A DNA stretch of 64,000 nucleotides, taken from the NCBI GenBank assembly GCA_903921325.1, contig CAIXPL010000028.1, forward strand, positions 135,829 through 199,828. Reading direction: 5' to 3'. Below, piece after piece: positions 7,921 to 16,391 of this stretch; position 1 is the first letter of the stretch, and the number at the start of each line of letters is the position of its first letter. Below the pieces are notes generated by a model. The model was not told the DNA's origin. It worked only from the letters and a program-made list of their open reading frames with translations, and searched no databases. Origin of the DNA: an uncultured Pseudomonadota bacterium. GTDB lineage: Bacteria; Pseudomonadota; Gammaproteobacteria; Burkholderiales; SG8-39. Both the position numbers and the translations under genes were made by a program.

Positions 7921-9339
7921 GTGAACAAGATCGATATTCTGATTCGTGGTGGCAAGGTGGTAAGCGCGGACGCCACCATCGAGGCGTCGATCGCCATCAA
8001 AGGTGAGCTCATCGTCGCCATCGGTGATGAAGCCCTGATGCCGCCGGCTGCCCAGGTAATTGACGCGACTGGCAAATACGTTATTCCGGGTGCCATCGAT
8101 TCGCACGTTCACTTTCGTACGCCGGGCTACGAGTACAAGGAAGACTGGCACACGGGTACTGGCGCAGCCGCCCTGGGCGGCGTGACCACGGTGTTCGAGA
8201 TGCCGAACACCAACCCGCCGACGGGCACCGTTGCCGCGTTCGAGCAAAAGCTCGCCATTGCCAGCCGCGATGCGCATGTGGATTTCGGGATTTACGCCCT
8301 GCTGGCCGAGAACAACATCGATCAACTGGCTGATCTGGCGGCGGCCGGCGCCGCCAGCTTCAAATGCTTCATGGGCAATACCTTTGGCAATCTGCCTGCG
8401 CCCAGTGATGGCGCAATGCTGGAGGGTTTTGAAATCCTCGCCGGTCTCGGCCTGCGTTGCACGGTACATGCCGAGAACGCTTCGATCATGGCGCGGCGGC
8501 AAAGCAAGCTCGAAGCAGCCGGGCGGGTTGATCCGCTCGCGCATCTGGCCGCCCGACCGGCCATCGCTGCCATGGAGGCGGTCAGCCGGGCGACTTTGTT
8601 TGCCGACTGGACCGGCGCGCGCCTGCATATCGCGCACAAAAGCTCAAGTGATGGCTTGTATTTTGTGCGCGACGCCAAGCGGCGCGGCGTGGATGTGACG
8701 GTCGAGACCTGCCCGCAGTACCTGCTCATGACCAGCGAGCAAATGAAGACCATGCATGGGCTGGCGAAAGTCAACCCGCCCATTCGCGAGCCTGGTCATG
8801 ATGTGGCGCTGTGGGCCGCCCTGCATGACGGCACCATCGACATGATCGCAACCGACCACGCGCCGCACGCGATTGAAGAAAAGCGTCGCGACACGATCTG
8901 GAATTGTGAGTGTGGCTTTCCCGGTGTGCAAACGCAGATGGCCTTGATGCTGACCCAGGTTGCCCGCGGACGCCTCACCATCAACGACTACGTAAAATGG
9001 GCCTGCGTCAATCCAGCGCGGGCATGGGGCCTCTATCCCCACAAGGGCGTGTTGCAACCCGGAGCCGACGCCGACATTGTCCTGGTGGACATGGCCCTCG
9101 AGCGCGAGATTCGCGATGAGTCTCTGTTCTCCAAATCGAAGATTTCGCCATGGCATGGCTGGCGCACCAGCGCAGGGCCGGTGCTCACCATGGTGCGCGG
9201 CAAGGTCGTTGCCAAGGATGGCGAACTGGTGGGCGAGCGCGGCTGGGGCCGCTCCATCAAGGCAAGCCAGGTGATGCCCGCAGCCCATCCGCGCCATGTT
9301 GAGCACAGCACCGCGGCCATCGTCAACGATCGTCCCTGA
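7921..9339 (+). CDS. Cyclic amidohydrolase: dihydropyrimidinase/allantoinase/dihydroorotase superfamily
   Basis: A 472-residue binuclear metallohydrolase starting at GTG 7921 after AGGAG. Metal and catalytic residues are in place: 'IDSHVHFRTPG' (HxH, ~residue 61), carbamylated lysine in 'AASFKCFMGN' (~148), His in 'CTVHAENAS' (~183) and 'LHIAHKSSS' (~240), and Asp in 'DMIATDHAPHAIEEK' (~310). The overall pattern is nearest allantoinase or dihydroorotase-type proteins acting on cyclic ureides or imides. Neighbouring genes for a metal amidohydrolase upstream and an M20 deacylase downstream suggest a stepwise hydrolytic pathway. No allantoin-specific genes (allC, ureidoglycolate enzymes) are in view, so the exact ring substrate is left open. 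Confidence 0.85.
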   Translation: MNKIDILIRGGKVVSADATIEASIAIKGELIVAIGDEALMPPAAQVIDATGKYVIPGAIDSHVHFRTPGYEYKEDWHTGTGAAALGGVTTVFEMPNTNPPTGTVAAFEQKLAIASRDAHVDFGIYALLAENNIDQLADLAAAGAASFKCFMGNTFGNLPAPSDGAMLEGFEILAGLGLRCTVHAENASIMARRQSKLEAAGRVDPLAHLAARPAIAAMEAVSRATLFADWTGARLHIAHKSSSDGLYFVRDAKRRGVDVTVETCPQYLLMTSEQMKTMHGLAKVNPPIREPGHDVALWAALHDGTIDMIATDHAPHAIEEKRRDTIWNCECGFPGVQTQMALMLTQVARGRLTINDYVKWACVNPARAWGLYPHKGVLQPGADADIVLVDMALEREIRDESLFSKSKISPWHGWRTSAGPVLTMVRGKVVAKDGELVGERGWGRSIKASQVMPAAHPRHVEHSTAAIVNDRP

Positions 9340-9382
9340 CCCATCTCGACAATCATTTACCTGAATTGACCCAGGAGTGTTC

Positions 9383-10606
9383 ATGCTAAGCGGTCCCGCG
9401 GCAGCACAGGCGCACCTTGCCAGTGCACAAGAGCGCACCGAAATCGGCGCCGATCTGGTCAAGCTGCTCGCCGAGCTGGTGGCAATCGACTCACGCTCGC
9501 CTGCGGGGGACACCGCTGCGATTGGTGTGCGGATCGCCGATGAGTTGAAGCAAAGTGGCTATGCAGTGCAGACCGTGCGCGCCGGGCAATCGGCCAACGT
9601 CATCGCACGCATCGGGCAAGGGCACCCCTGCCTTGCTTTCAACGTCCATGTCGACACGCTGGGGCCGGGCGATCTCTCGATCTGGCGTACCGAACCCTAT
9701 GTCGCGGTCGAGGCCGACGGCCGTGTTACCGGCCTGGGGGCCTCCAACGCCAAAGGGGCCGCGGCCTGCCACCTTTGGGTGGCACGCGCGATTGCGCAGG
9801 CGGGCGGGCCACTACGCGGTGAGGTCGTGTTCACGTTTGTGGGCGATGAAGAAAACCTCGGACCCGATGGCATGGCCGAGCTACGCCGTCAGGGCATTGT
9901 GCGCCCCGATATTCTGGTGGTTGGTGCGCCCACCGAAAACCAGTTGATCGTGGCCGAACGCGGCGTGTTCTGGGTGCGTCTGATCACCCGCGGGCGAGCT
10001 GTTCATGCCGGCGCCGCACCGCAAGGCGACAACGCGATAGTGCGCATGATGCGGGTGTTGAGTTACATCGAGCGCGAACTGAGTCCACTGATTGCTTCGC
10101 GTGTCGGCGATTCCCCTGGCGGGCAATTGCGCGCGATGATCAACATCGGAACGATCACCGGGGGCGAACAACCCAATAGCGTACCGGACCGCTGCGAGGT
10201 GATCATCGATCGCCGGCTGTTGCCGAGTGAGGTGATGGCAGATGCCTTGCTTGAGCTGGAGCGGTGCGCACTGTCGGCCGGCGAACCCGCTGGCACGGTG
10301 AGCATGGAAATCCTGGTCACCTCGGCAGGCTTTCAGAGCCGCGACGATGGTCCGGCGCTGGCTGCGTTCAAGCAGATCATTCCGCTGCACACCGGTGCAC
10401 CGGCACGCTTTGTCAACGCCGTGGGCGTGTTCGATGGCCGCTATTTTGCCAATGATGGCATCGAGATACTGGACTTTGGCCCTGGCGAGGGCGACCAGGG
10501 TCATGCGCCCAATGAATCGATTGCGATTGACCAGATGGTGCAGTCGGCGCTAATTCAATACGATGTCATAAAGGTCTTGCTGGGGTTGGCAAACAGCGGC
10601 GGCTAG
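9383..10606 (+). CDS. M20 family metallohydrolase (ArgE/DapE-like deacylase)
   Basis: A 407-residue M20 zinc hydrolase. The ATG at 9383 lies 5 bases after AGGAG; an upstream in-frame GTG overlaps that site and is less likely. Motifs are 'LAFNVHVDTLGPGD' (metal His, ~residue 85), 'GLGASNAKGAAA' (~117), the Glu-Glu pair in 'FVGDEENLGPDGM' (~153) and the C-terminal 'FGPGEGDQGHAPNE' with a ligand His. The bridging-ligand position usually Asp in GxxDxKG is Asn here; from memory some M20 members share this. The family removes acyl groups from amino-acid amides. As the last gene of the 6939-10606 cluster it may act on the open-chain product of the cyclic amidase. Confidence 0.83.
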   Translation: MLSGPAAAQAHLASAQERTEIGADLVKLLAELVAIDSRSPAGDTAAIGVRIADELKQSGYAVQTVRAGQSANVIARIGQGHPCLAFNVHVDTLGPGDLSIWRTEPYVAVEADGRVTGLGASNAKGAAACHLWVARAIAQAGGPLRGEVVFTFVGDEENLGPDGMAELRRQGIVRPDILVVGAPTENQLIVAERGVFWVRLITRGRAVHAGAAPQGDNAIVRMMRVLSYIERELSPLIASRVGDSPGGQLRAMINIGTITGGEQPNSVPDRCEVIIDRRLLPSEVMADALLELERCALSAGEPAGTVSMEILVTSAGFQSRDDGPALAAFKQIIPLHTGAPARFVNAVGVFDGRYFANDGIEILDFGPGEGDQGHAPNESIAIDQMVQSALIQYDVIKVLLGLANSGG

Positions 10607-10775
10607 GCCGAATACAAAGCAGGCCTGACGCCAGACAGGCTTCAAGTGGCGCCGGCCTCACGCCGGACCGGCCTCACGCAGGGCAGGCTGCACACAGGAA
10701 CTGGCGACACACACGCCGGGCCACGCACAAACAATATCGAGGGCACCGCGCACGCGCGGGCGAGGAGAGACTGAC

Positions 10776-11771
10776 ATGCTGACCGTAGCACTGCAGCCTG
10801 AGAATCGGCTCGTTCGCCGATTACTCTCGCTGCTGATTGTCCTGCTTGGCATGGCCGCGTGTGACGCGCTTGCCCAGGGTGTCAGGCCGTTGCGCCTGGT
10901 GGTGCCATTCGGCCCGGGCGCCCCTGACACCATCGCCCGATTGCTCGCACAGCAGATGAACGCACAGACCGGGCAGTCTGTGGTGGTCGATAACCGATTA
11001 GGCGCGAACGGAATTATCGGCTCCGATCTGGTGGCCAAGGCAGCACCCGATGGCAACACGCTATTGGTGGTATCGGCTTCCCTGGTGGTCAACCCGGCGA
11101 TCTATCGCAGTTTGCCATTCGATCCCCTGCGCGATTTTGCTCCGATCACCAATCTATGCGCGCAACAGGCCTTTGTCCTTACACTCAATCCAACCGTTCC
11201 CGCACTCAACGCCCGCGAATTCATTGCGCTCGCCAAGCGTCCGGAGAGCGAATTCGCCTATGGGTCGCCAGGTATCGGCAACACCATCCATCTGGCCGGT
11301 GCGTTGTTCAATTCGGTGGCCGGACTGCATATGACACACGTGCCGTACAAAGGCGGCGGGCCGGCCACGGCCGCCCTGTTAAGCGGTGAAGTCCAGGTGA
11401 TGATGTCCAATGAATTGCTGGTGCTGCCCTATCAGCGCAGTGGCCGCTTGCGACCGATTGGTGTGACGGGTGAACGGCGACTGGCCTCGCTTCCAGACGT
11501 GCCGACCCTGGCCGAGCAGGGCGTCGCGGGCATGGACATTGACGCCGGCTGGTTTGGTTTGTTTGCCCCGGCGGGAACCCCGCGCGACACCATTGAAAAG
11601 CTTCACGCAGAAGTGATCAAGGCGCTAGGGGACCCAGTGGTGAAGGGGCGGCTGAGAGAGCAAGGATTCGAAGTCATCGGCAATCGACCCGAGGCGTTTC
11701 GCAGCTATCTTGACGCCCAGTTGAAGCTGTACGCCAACATGGTGCGGGTCGCCGGTGTAATACCGGAATAA
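10776..11771 (+). CDS. Bug/TctC-type tripartite tricarboxylate transporter receptor (1)
   Basis: A 331-residue periplasmic receptor of the Bug family. The N-terminus has a signal peptide ('RRLLSLLIVLLGMAACDALAQ'-type hydrophobic run, cleaved near residue 34) and the mature part starts 'PLRLVVPFGPGAPDTIAR', the family hallmark, followed by 'VVVDNRLGANGIIGSDLVAKAA' and 'PDGNTLL'. The Cys in the signal region could be lipidated, but no perfect lipobox is seen. Bug proteins bind carboxylates, amino acids or nicotinate and deliver them to TctA/TctB; neither membrane subunit is in the window. It follows the hydrolase cluster after 169 bases containing short imperfect GC-rich repeats, so co-transcription with that cluster is possible but unproven. 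Confidence 0.86.
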   Translation: MLTVALQPENRLVRRLLSLLIVLLGMAACDALAQGVRPLRLVVPFGPGAPDTIARLLAQQMNAQTGQSVVVDNRLGANGIIGSDLVAKAAPDGNTLLVVSASLVVNPAIYRSLPFDPLRDFAPITNLCAQQAFVLTLNPTVPALNAREFIALAKRPESEFAYGSPGIGNTIHLAGALFNSVAGLHMTHVPYKGGGPATAALLSGEVQVMMSNELLVLPYQRSGRLRPIGVTGERRLASLPDVPTLAEQGVAGMDIDAGWFGLFAPAGTPRDTIEKLHAEVIKALGDPVVKGRLREQGFEVIGNRPEAFRSYLDAQLKLYANMVRVAGVIPE

Positions 11772-11809
11772 TTGCTCACTTTTGACTAGAAAGCGACACG
11801 AACCAAAAG

Positions 11810-12796
11810 TTGGGTCGTGTTAGGATTTCCGAGGCTGCCCGCCCCTTAACCCTGAAGGACGGCGACTTGCTTGAACTGAACCCCGGTCGGCTCGCCTCCG
11901 TGTCTGCAAGTCAGCCGACGGCAGCCAGTGAACGCGTGGCAAGCACTCCACCAGCGGCAGCCCATTATGGCGATACGACCCACCGCACTGTGACCCGCTC
12001 ACCGCCCACGTTGCACCATCCGGCCGCTCAGTTTTACCGACTCAGCTTGCGTCGCTATGGCTCGCAAACTGTCACCGCCACATTGAGTCTGGCCAGTGCC
12101 GTCCTGTCGATGCTGCTCACGGCGCTGCTCGCGCCAGTTTTTCTGGAACACACCGAGCCGGGCATGATGTCGCTATCTTTTGTGATTGGCGGCGTGATTG
12201 CATTTTTCTTTTTCTACAACCTGAGCCCGCTCATCGAAGCGCTCGATGCAGCCGAGCGCCACATGGCTGATCTTACGGTGCTGGATGATCTGACCGGCGC
12301 CCATAACCGACGATTTCTCGGGCAAGTTGCACCCGATATTTTCGCGCGTGCCCGTGCGCTCGATCAACCACTGTCGGTGGTGGTCATGGACCTTGACTAT
12401 TTCAAGACCATCAATGACACGCTCGGGCATGCTGCGGGCGACCAGGTTTTAGTGATGATCAAGCAGTTGTGTGATCGTCATCTGCGTGCAACTGACGTAC
12501 TGGTGCGTGCAGGTGGCGAGGAATTCCTGTTTCTGCTGCCATTCACCGACATCGACGGGGCCGGCGCGTTCGCCGAGCGCCTTCGTTCTGCAATCTGGGC
12601 GCACCCCTTTGATATCGGAGCCAATCGCCTGCAAGTGACCGCCAGTTTCGGCGTGGCCGCCCTGACCAGTGCCTATCAGACACTGGAGCAACTGACCCAG
12701 GCCGCCGACGAAGCCGTCTATGGTGCCAAGCGCGCAGGCCGCAACCAGGTCAAGGTTGCCTTTGATGGCGTGTTGCAGCCTGAATTGCCCTGGTAG
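11810..12796 (+). CDS. Membrane diguanylate cyclase (GGDEF domain)
   Basis: A protein of up to 328 residues with two predicted membrane helices (~residues 91-108 and 119-139 of the longest form) and a C-terminal GGDEF domain. The active site is 'RAGGEEFLFLL', and an RxxD product-inhibition site ('RATD') lies exactly five residues before it, so it should make cyclic di-GMP and be feedback-inhibited. 'VVVMDLDYFKTINDTLGH' and 'TASFGVAAL' complete the fold. The longest frame begins with TTG at 11810 and contains a low-complexity Ala/Ser/Thr/Pro N-terminus; a GTG at 11899 is an alternative, so the start is uncertain. Cyclic di-GMP output would fit the DSF signalling genes in the window, but they are 18 kb away. 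Confidence 0.85.
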   Translation: MGRVRISEAARPLTLKDGDLLELNPGRLASVSASQPTAASERVASTPPAAAHYGDTTHRTVTRSPPTLHHPAAQFYRLSLRRYGSQTVTATLSLASAVLSMLLTALLAPVFLEHTEPGMMSLSFVIGGVIAFFFFYNLSPLIEALDAAERHMADLTVLDDLTGAHNRRFLGQVAPDIFARARALDQPLSVVVMDLDYFKTINDTLGHAAGDQVLVMIKQLCDRHLRATDVLVRAGGEEFLFLLPFTDIDGAGAFAERLRSAIWAHPFDIGANRLQVTASFGVAALTSAYQTLEQLTQAADEAVYGAKRAGRNQVKVAFDGVLQPELPW

Positions 12797-12818
12797 GCAG
12801 CGGGGCACCTGAAACCAG

Positions 12819-13859
12819 TCAGGCGATCAGTACGATCGAGCCGGTTGTCGCGCGCGCCTGCATTGCCTGATGCGCCCTGGTTGCTTCGCGTAACGGATAA
12901 CGGGCGTGAATCGGGATGGAGATCAAACCGCTCGCGACCTGTGCAAACAGATCATTGGCGTTGGCGAGCAAGGCCTGCCGCGTTGCCGTGTAGTCAGGCA
13001 GACTCGGATGAGTGACAAACAGGGACCCCATCAACCCCAGGCGTCGCGGCGCAATGGGCTCAGGCTCACCCGAGGCCTCGCCAAATGATGCCAGCACGCC
13101 GCGTGGCCGCAGACAGGCCAGCGAACCGTCAAAGGTGGCCTTGCCTACCGAATCATAGGCAACTGCCACGCCCTCACCTGCGGTCAGCTCGCGCACCCGT
13201 GCGACAAAATCCTCTTCGCTGTACACAATGGCGTGATCACAGCCATGCGCCTCCGCAACCGCCTTCTTCTCGCGGGTACCGACCGTACCGATGACGTGAG
13301 CGCCCAGCCGCTTGGCCCATTGACACAGAATCAAGCCCACGCCACCGGCAGCGGCATGAATCAGAATTGCATCGCCTGGCCGCACGCGATAGGTATCGTG
13401 CAACAAGTACCGCGCCGTCATGCCGCGAATCATCATCGATGCGGCAGTACTGTCATCGATGGCAGAGGGCAGCGGGATTACCCGGTTAGCGGGCACCAGC
13501 CGTGCCGTTGCGTAGGCCCCATCAGGTCCGGCGACGCAGACGACGCGCTGTCCGATGGTCAGCCCGGGCTCGGCAGCACCGGTGTGCGAAGCATCGCTTG
13601 TCTGAGAAATGAGTGCCGGACCAACGGCCTCGATGACACCGGCGCTTTCCAATCCCAATCCGGTTGGAAAGGATTTCACTGCATGACCGCCGCTGCGCAC
13701 CAGGATGTCGCGAAAGTTGACCCCGACGGCGGTGTGGCGGATCAGCACCTGACCCGGCCCGGGCGCAGGTAGTGTCCATCGCTCCCAGCGCATGACTTCA
13801 GGGCCGCCATGACCATGCAGACGGATACCTTCTACTTCTGTTGCTCCGCTTGATGCCAT
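12819..13859 (-). CDS. NADPH:quinone oxidoreductase-like zinc-free alcohol dehydrogenase
   Basis: A 346-residue medium-chain dehydrogenase/reductase. The N-terminal GroES-like half includes 'GVNFRDILVRSGGHAV', and the nucleotide-binding half carries 'ILIHAAAGGVGLILCQWAK' (~residues 165-183), the AxxGGVG signature of quinone oxidoreductases. The catalytic-zinc Cys/His ligands of classical alcohol dehydrogenases are absent. Such enzymes reduce quinones or enoyl compounds with NADPH. The start is ATG complementary to 13857-13859, with AGAGG upstream. It is convergent with the diguanylate cyclase gene (23 bases apart) and divergent from a Bug receptor gene at 13976. Confidence 0.85.
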   Translation of the reverse strand: MASSGATEVEGIRLHGHGGPEVMRWERWTLPAPGPGQVLIRHTAVGVNFRDILVRSGGHAVKSFPTGLGLESAGVIEAVGPALISQTSDASHTGAAEPGLTIGQRVVCVAGPDGAYATARLVPANRVIPLPSAIDDSTAASMMIRGMTARYLLHDTYRVRPGDAILIHAAAGGVGLILCQWAKRLGAHVIGTVGTREKKAVAEAHGCDHAIVYSEEDFVARVRELTAGEGVAVAYDSVGKATFDGSLACLRPRGVLASFGEASGEPEPIAPRRLGLMGSLFVTHPSLPDYTATRQALLANANDLFAQVASGLISIPIHARYPLREATRAHQAMQARATTGSIVLIA

Positions 13860-13975
13860 CGATGTCTTTGCCTCTCGTGTGCCGGATCACCAGGTCGAAT
13901 TGGATTAGGATCGCATCGGTGCGCGGCCTGAGCAAGCGCAATGCCCAATCCAATTTTCGGAGGAGATCGCAGTCC

Positions 13976-14959
13976 ATGAAACCAACCCGTCAATTCGCCC
14001 TCGCCTTTGCTGGCCTGCTGCTCTGTGCAGGTCTCGTCGGTGGCGCTGGCGCGCAAAGCTTTCCCACCAAACCGGTCAAAGTGATTGCCGCCTATCCGAC
14101 GGGCAGTGGCCCTGACGCCGTGCTGCGGCTGATAGGAGACCGCCTTACCAAGATGTGGGGGCAACAGATACTCATTGAGAACCGCCCCACCGCCAATGGT
14201 CTTATCGCCGGGGAAGCCGCAAAGCATTCGGCTGCCGATGGCTACACCTTGCTGATGATGGATGACGCGCACCTGACTGCCAATCCGCGCCTCTATAAAC
14301 AGATTCCGTACGATGTGGCGCGCGATTTTGATCCGGTCGCGCGGCTCTATCAGACCTACTTCTTCTTTGTTATTCCTGCCAATTCGCCTTGGAAAACCAT
14401 TCCCGATCTGATTGCGGCCGCAAAGGCGAAAGCCGGCAAAATCACCTACGGTTCGTGGGGTATCGGCAGCGTGGGCCATCTGGGCGTCGTGGCCTTCGAG
14501 AATCTCACCGGCACGGAAATGACACACATTCCGTTTCAGGGCGTGACCCTGCTCTATCCGGCCATCGGTAACAACGAAGTGGACTGGGGCTTCGGCACGG
14601 TTGCATCCTCTGGCGCCGTTTATCGCTCGGGCAAGATCCGCTACCTCGCCGCGGCGGCGCCCAAGCGCGTGGTCGGCTATCCGGATATTCCGACCATCGG
14701 CGAAGCCGGCGGCCCAGCCGATTTTGAAGTCCGTAGCTGGGTGGCCTTGCTGGCCCCGCATGGCACCCCGAGCGCAATCGTCAACCAGATCAACACCGAT
14801 GTCGGACGCGCATTGGCCGACAGCGAAATCCAGGAGCGGCTGGCGATCATGGGCTTTGAACCGATGCCGGGCTCTCCAGCCGAGATCACCAAGGCGATTC
14901 AGGATGGCGGCAAGCGCCTGGGTGGATTGATTGATCGGGCGCGTATCTCACTCGACTGA
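13976..14959 (+). CDS. Bug/TctC-type tripartite tricarboxylate transporter receptor (2)
   Basis: A 327-residue Bug receptor starting at ATG 13976 after GGAGGAG; the frame is open to 13841 but that overlaps the divergent dehydrogenase. The signal peptide 'FALAFAGLLLCAGLVGGAGAQ' ends near residue 27, then 'KPVKVIAAYPTGSGPDAVLR' opens the receptor, with 'ILIENRPTANGLIAGEAAK' and 'AADGYTLL' following. It is one of six Bug paralogs here and clearly differs from the others in sequence. A perfect 8-bp hairpin at 14970-14992 follows the stop. The ligand is unknown, probably a small organic anion. Confidence 0.86.
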   Translation: MKPTRQFALAFAGLLLCAGLVGGAGAQSFPTKPVKVIAAYPTGSGPDAVLRLIGDRLTKMWGQQILIENRPTANGLIAGEAAKHSAADGYTLLMMDDAHLTANPRLYKQIPYDVARDFDPVARLYQTYFFFVIPANSPWKTIPDLIAAAKAKAGKITYGSWGIGSVGHLGVVAFENLTGTEMTHIPFQGVTLLYPAIGNNEVDWGFGTVASSGAVYRSGKIRYLAAAAPKRVVGYPDIPTIGEAGGPADFEVRSWVALLAPHGTPSAIVNQINTDVGRALADSEIQERLAIMGFEPMPGSPAEITKAIQDGGKRLGGLIDRARISLD

Positions 14960-14969
14960 ACGCGCGGTG

Positions 14970-14992
14970 GCGGCCGGGTGCAATCCGGCCGC
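14970..14992. terminator. GC-rich hairpin between convergent genes
   Basis: A perfect 8-bp inverted repeat (GCGGCCGG / CCGGCCGC) with a 7-base loop lies 11 bases after the Bug receptor stop and 73 bases before the end of the convergent CoA-transferase gene. There is no clear run of T on either side, so it is a candidate for a terminator or transcript-end stabiliser rather than a textbook intrinsic terminator. Confidence 0.45.
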
Positions 14993-15065
14993 GTACCCGG
15001 CAGCACGGCATAACCGCCGCCCTCAGTGCTCTGCACGCGTAGCCCGGTCCGGTCGGTCGGCACCG

Positions 15066-16262
15066 TCAGATAACTGCTCGATCGCGCAACCCCGCAATCC
15101 GCTCCGCGCTGTAGCCCAGTTCGGTCAAAATCTGATCAGCGTGTTCGCCCTGCCCAGGTGCCGCGCTCGCCAGTGCGCTTGGCGTGCGCGAGAGTGTCAG
15201 CGGCTGGCCGACCAGTGTGATATCACCCAAGGCATCTGAATGGACTTTTTGTGCGATTCCCAAATGCATCACTTGCGGATCGGCGAAGGTCTGATCAATC
15301 GACAAGATGGGCCCGCAGGGTATGCCGCCCGCGTTGAGTTTTTCCACCCAGTGAGCACGGTCGGCTTGAGCCACCATATCGGCAATCAGTCCGTTCAATT
15401 CATGCCGATGGGCACGCCGCAAGGCCGGGGTGGCAAAGTGCGGATGCTCGATCCAATCCTCGCGCCCGATCGCCTTGCAGAACCGACGCCACATGGGCGG
15501 GGTAGGTGCAATGTTGACCCAGCCATCACTCGCTTCAAATGCGCCGGTCGGGACGCCGGTTGGATGATCATTGCCAACCTGTCCGGGCACCTCGCCTTTC
15601 ATCAGGAAGCGGGCCGCCTGATAGTCGAGCAAGAAAGTCTGCGCCTGCAACAGCGATGTATGCACCCATTGGCCCATACCCGAGGTCTCACGTTCAACCA
15701 CTGCGACCAGAATGCCAAGCGCGGCAAATAGACCGGCTGAGAGGTCGGCCAGTGAAATACCCACGCGCATCGGCCCACGCCCTGGTTCGCCGGTGACTGA
15801 CATCAGACCCGACAGGCCTTGCGCAATCTGATCGACACCGGGCCGCTCGCGGTAAGGTCCGTCCTGCCCAAAGCCGGAAATGCTCGCGTAAATCAGGCGC
15901 GGGTTCACCTTGCTGAGCGCATCATGATCAATGCCGAGCCGATGCTTGACGTCGGGCCGGTAGTTCTCGACCAGGATGTCCGCCCGCTTCACCAGGGCAT
16001 GCAAAATCTCCAACCCTTCGGCAGCTTTCAGGTCCAGCGTGAGGCTGCGCTTGTTGCGATGCAGATTCTGAAAATCCGGATCGTGTCTGGCCGAAAAATC
16101 CACCGGCCCACCACCCGCACCGTCTGTGGCACGTTCTTCCACCTTGATCACCTGAGCCCCCCAGTCGGCAAACTGGCGAACGCAGGTCGGTCCTGCACGC
16201 ACCCGGGTCAGATCGAGAATGCGCAGCTTTGCCAAAGCCTGCGATGGAGGCGGGTTGATCAT
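15066..16262 (-). CDS. CaiB/BaiF family CoA-transferase (family III) (1)
   Basis: A 398-residue family III CoA-transferase. I start it at the ATG complementary to 16260-16262, with GAGGGG upstream, rather than the longer frame to 16301. The family opening 'LRILDLTRVRAGPTCVRQFADWGAQVIKVE' is clear in outline, followed by 'RNKRSLTLDLKAAEGLEIL', 'ILVENYRPDVKHRLG' and 'YASISGFGQDGPYRERPGVD', which are all CaiB/BaiF hallmarks. These enzymes move CoA between carboxylic acids (carnitine, oxalate, phenyl- or aryl-acids). It is flanked by Bug receptor genes, so it may activate an acid imported through one of them. The acid is not identifiable. Confidence 0.9.
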   Translation of the reverse strand: MINPPPSQALAKLRILDLTRVRAGPTCVRQFADWGAQVIKVEERATDGAGGGPVDFSARHDPDFQNLHRNKRSLTLDLKAAEGLEILHALVKRADILVENYRPDVKHRLGIDHDALSKVNPRLIYASISGFGQDGPYRERPGVDQIAQGLSGLMSVTGEPGRGPMRVGISLADLSAGLFAALGILVAVVERETSGMGQWVHTSLLQAQTFLLDYQAARFLMKGEVPGQVGNDHPTGVPTGAFEASDGWVNIAPTPPMWRRFCKAIGREDWIEHPHFATPALRRAHRHELNGLIADMVAQADRAHWVEKLNAGGIPCGPILSIDQTFADPQVMHLGIAQKVHSDALGDITLVGQPLTLSRTPSALASAAPGQGEHADQILTELGYSAERIAGLRDRAVI

Positions 16263-16391
16263 GTTGCAGTCCCCTCGGAGTAATCGTGCATCTTCGCTCA
16301 TGCGGAGCCGGATCGCACGGGGTGCATTCTATTCGGCTTGCTGCTATTGTCGACAGCGGCGATTGGTCCGACTAAAGGCGCAAGGCAATCC

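Noticed and set aside
10621-10690. Short direct repeats (CCGGCCTCACGC twice, 16 bases apart, plus a degenerate third)
   Set aside because: Only two good copies of 12 bases; too short for a CRISPR array and no cas genes in the window. Likely incidental GC-rich repetition.
12808-12823. Five-base hairpin between the diguanylate cyclase and quinone oxidoreductase genes
   Set aside because: Stem is too short and overlaps the stop codon of the convergent gene; no T-run.
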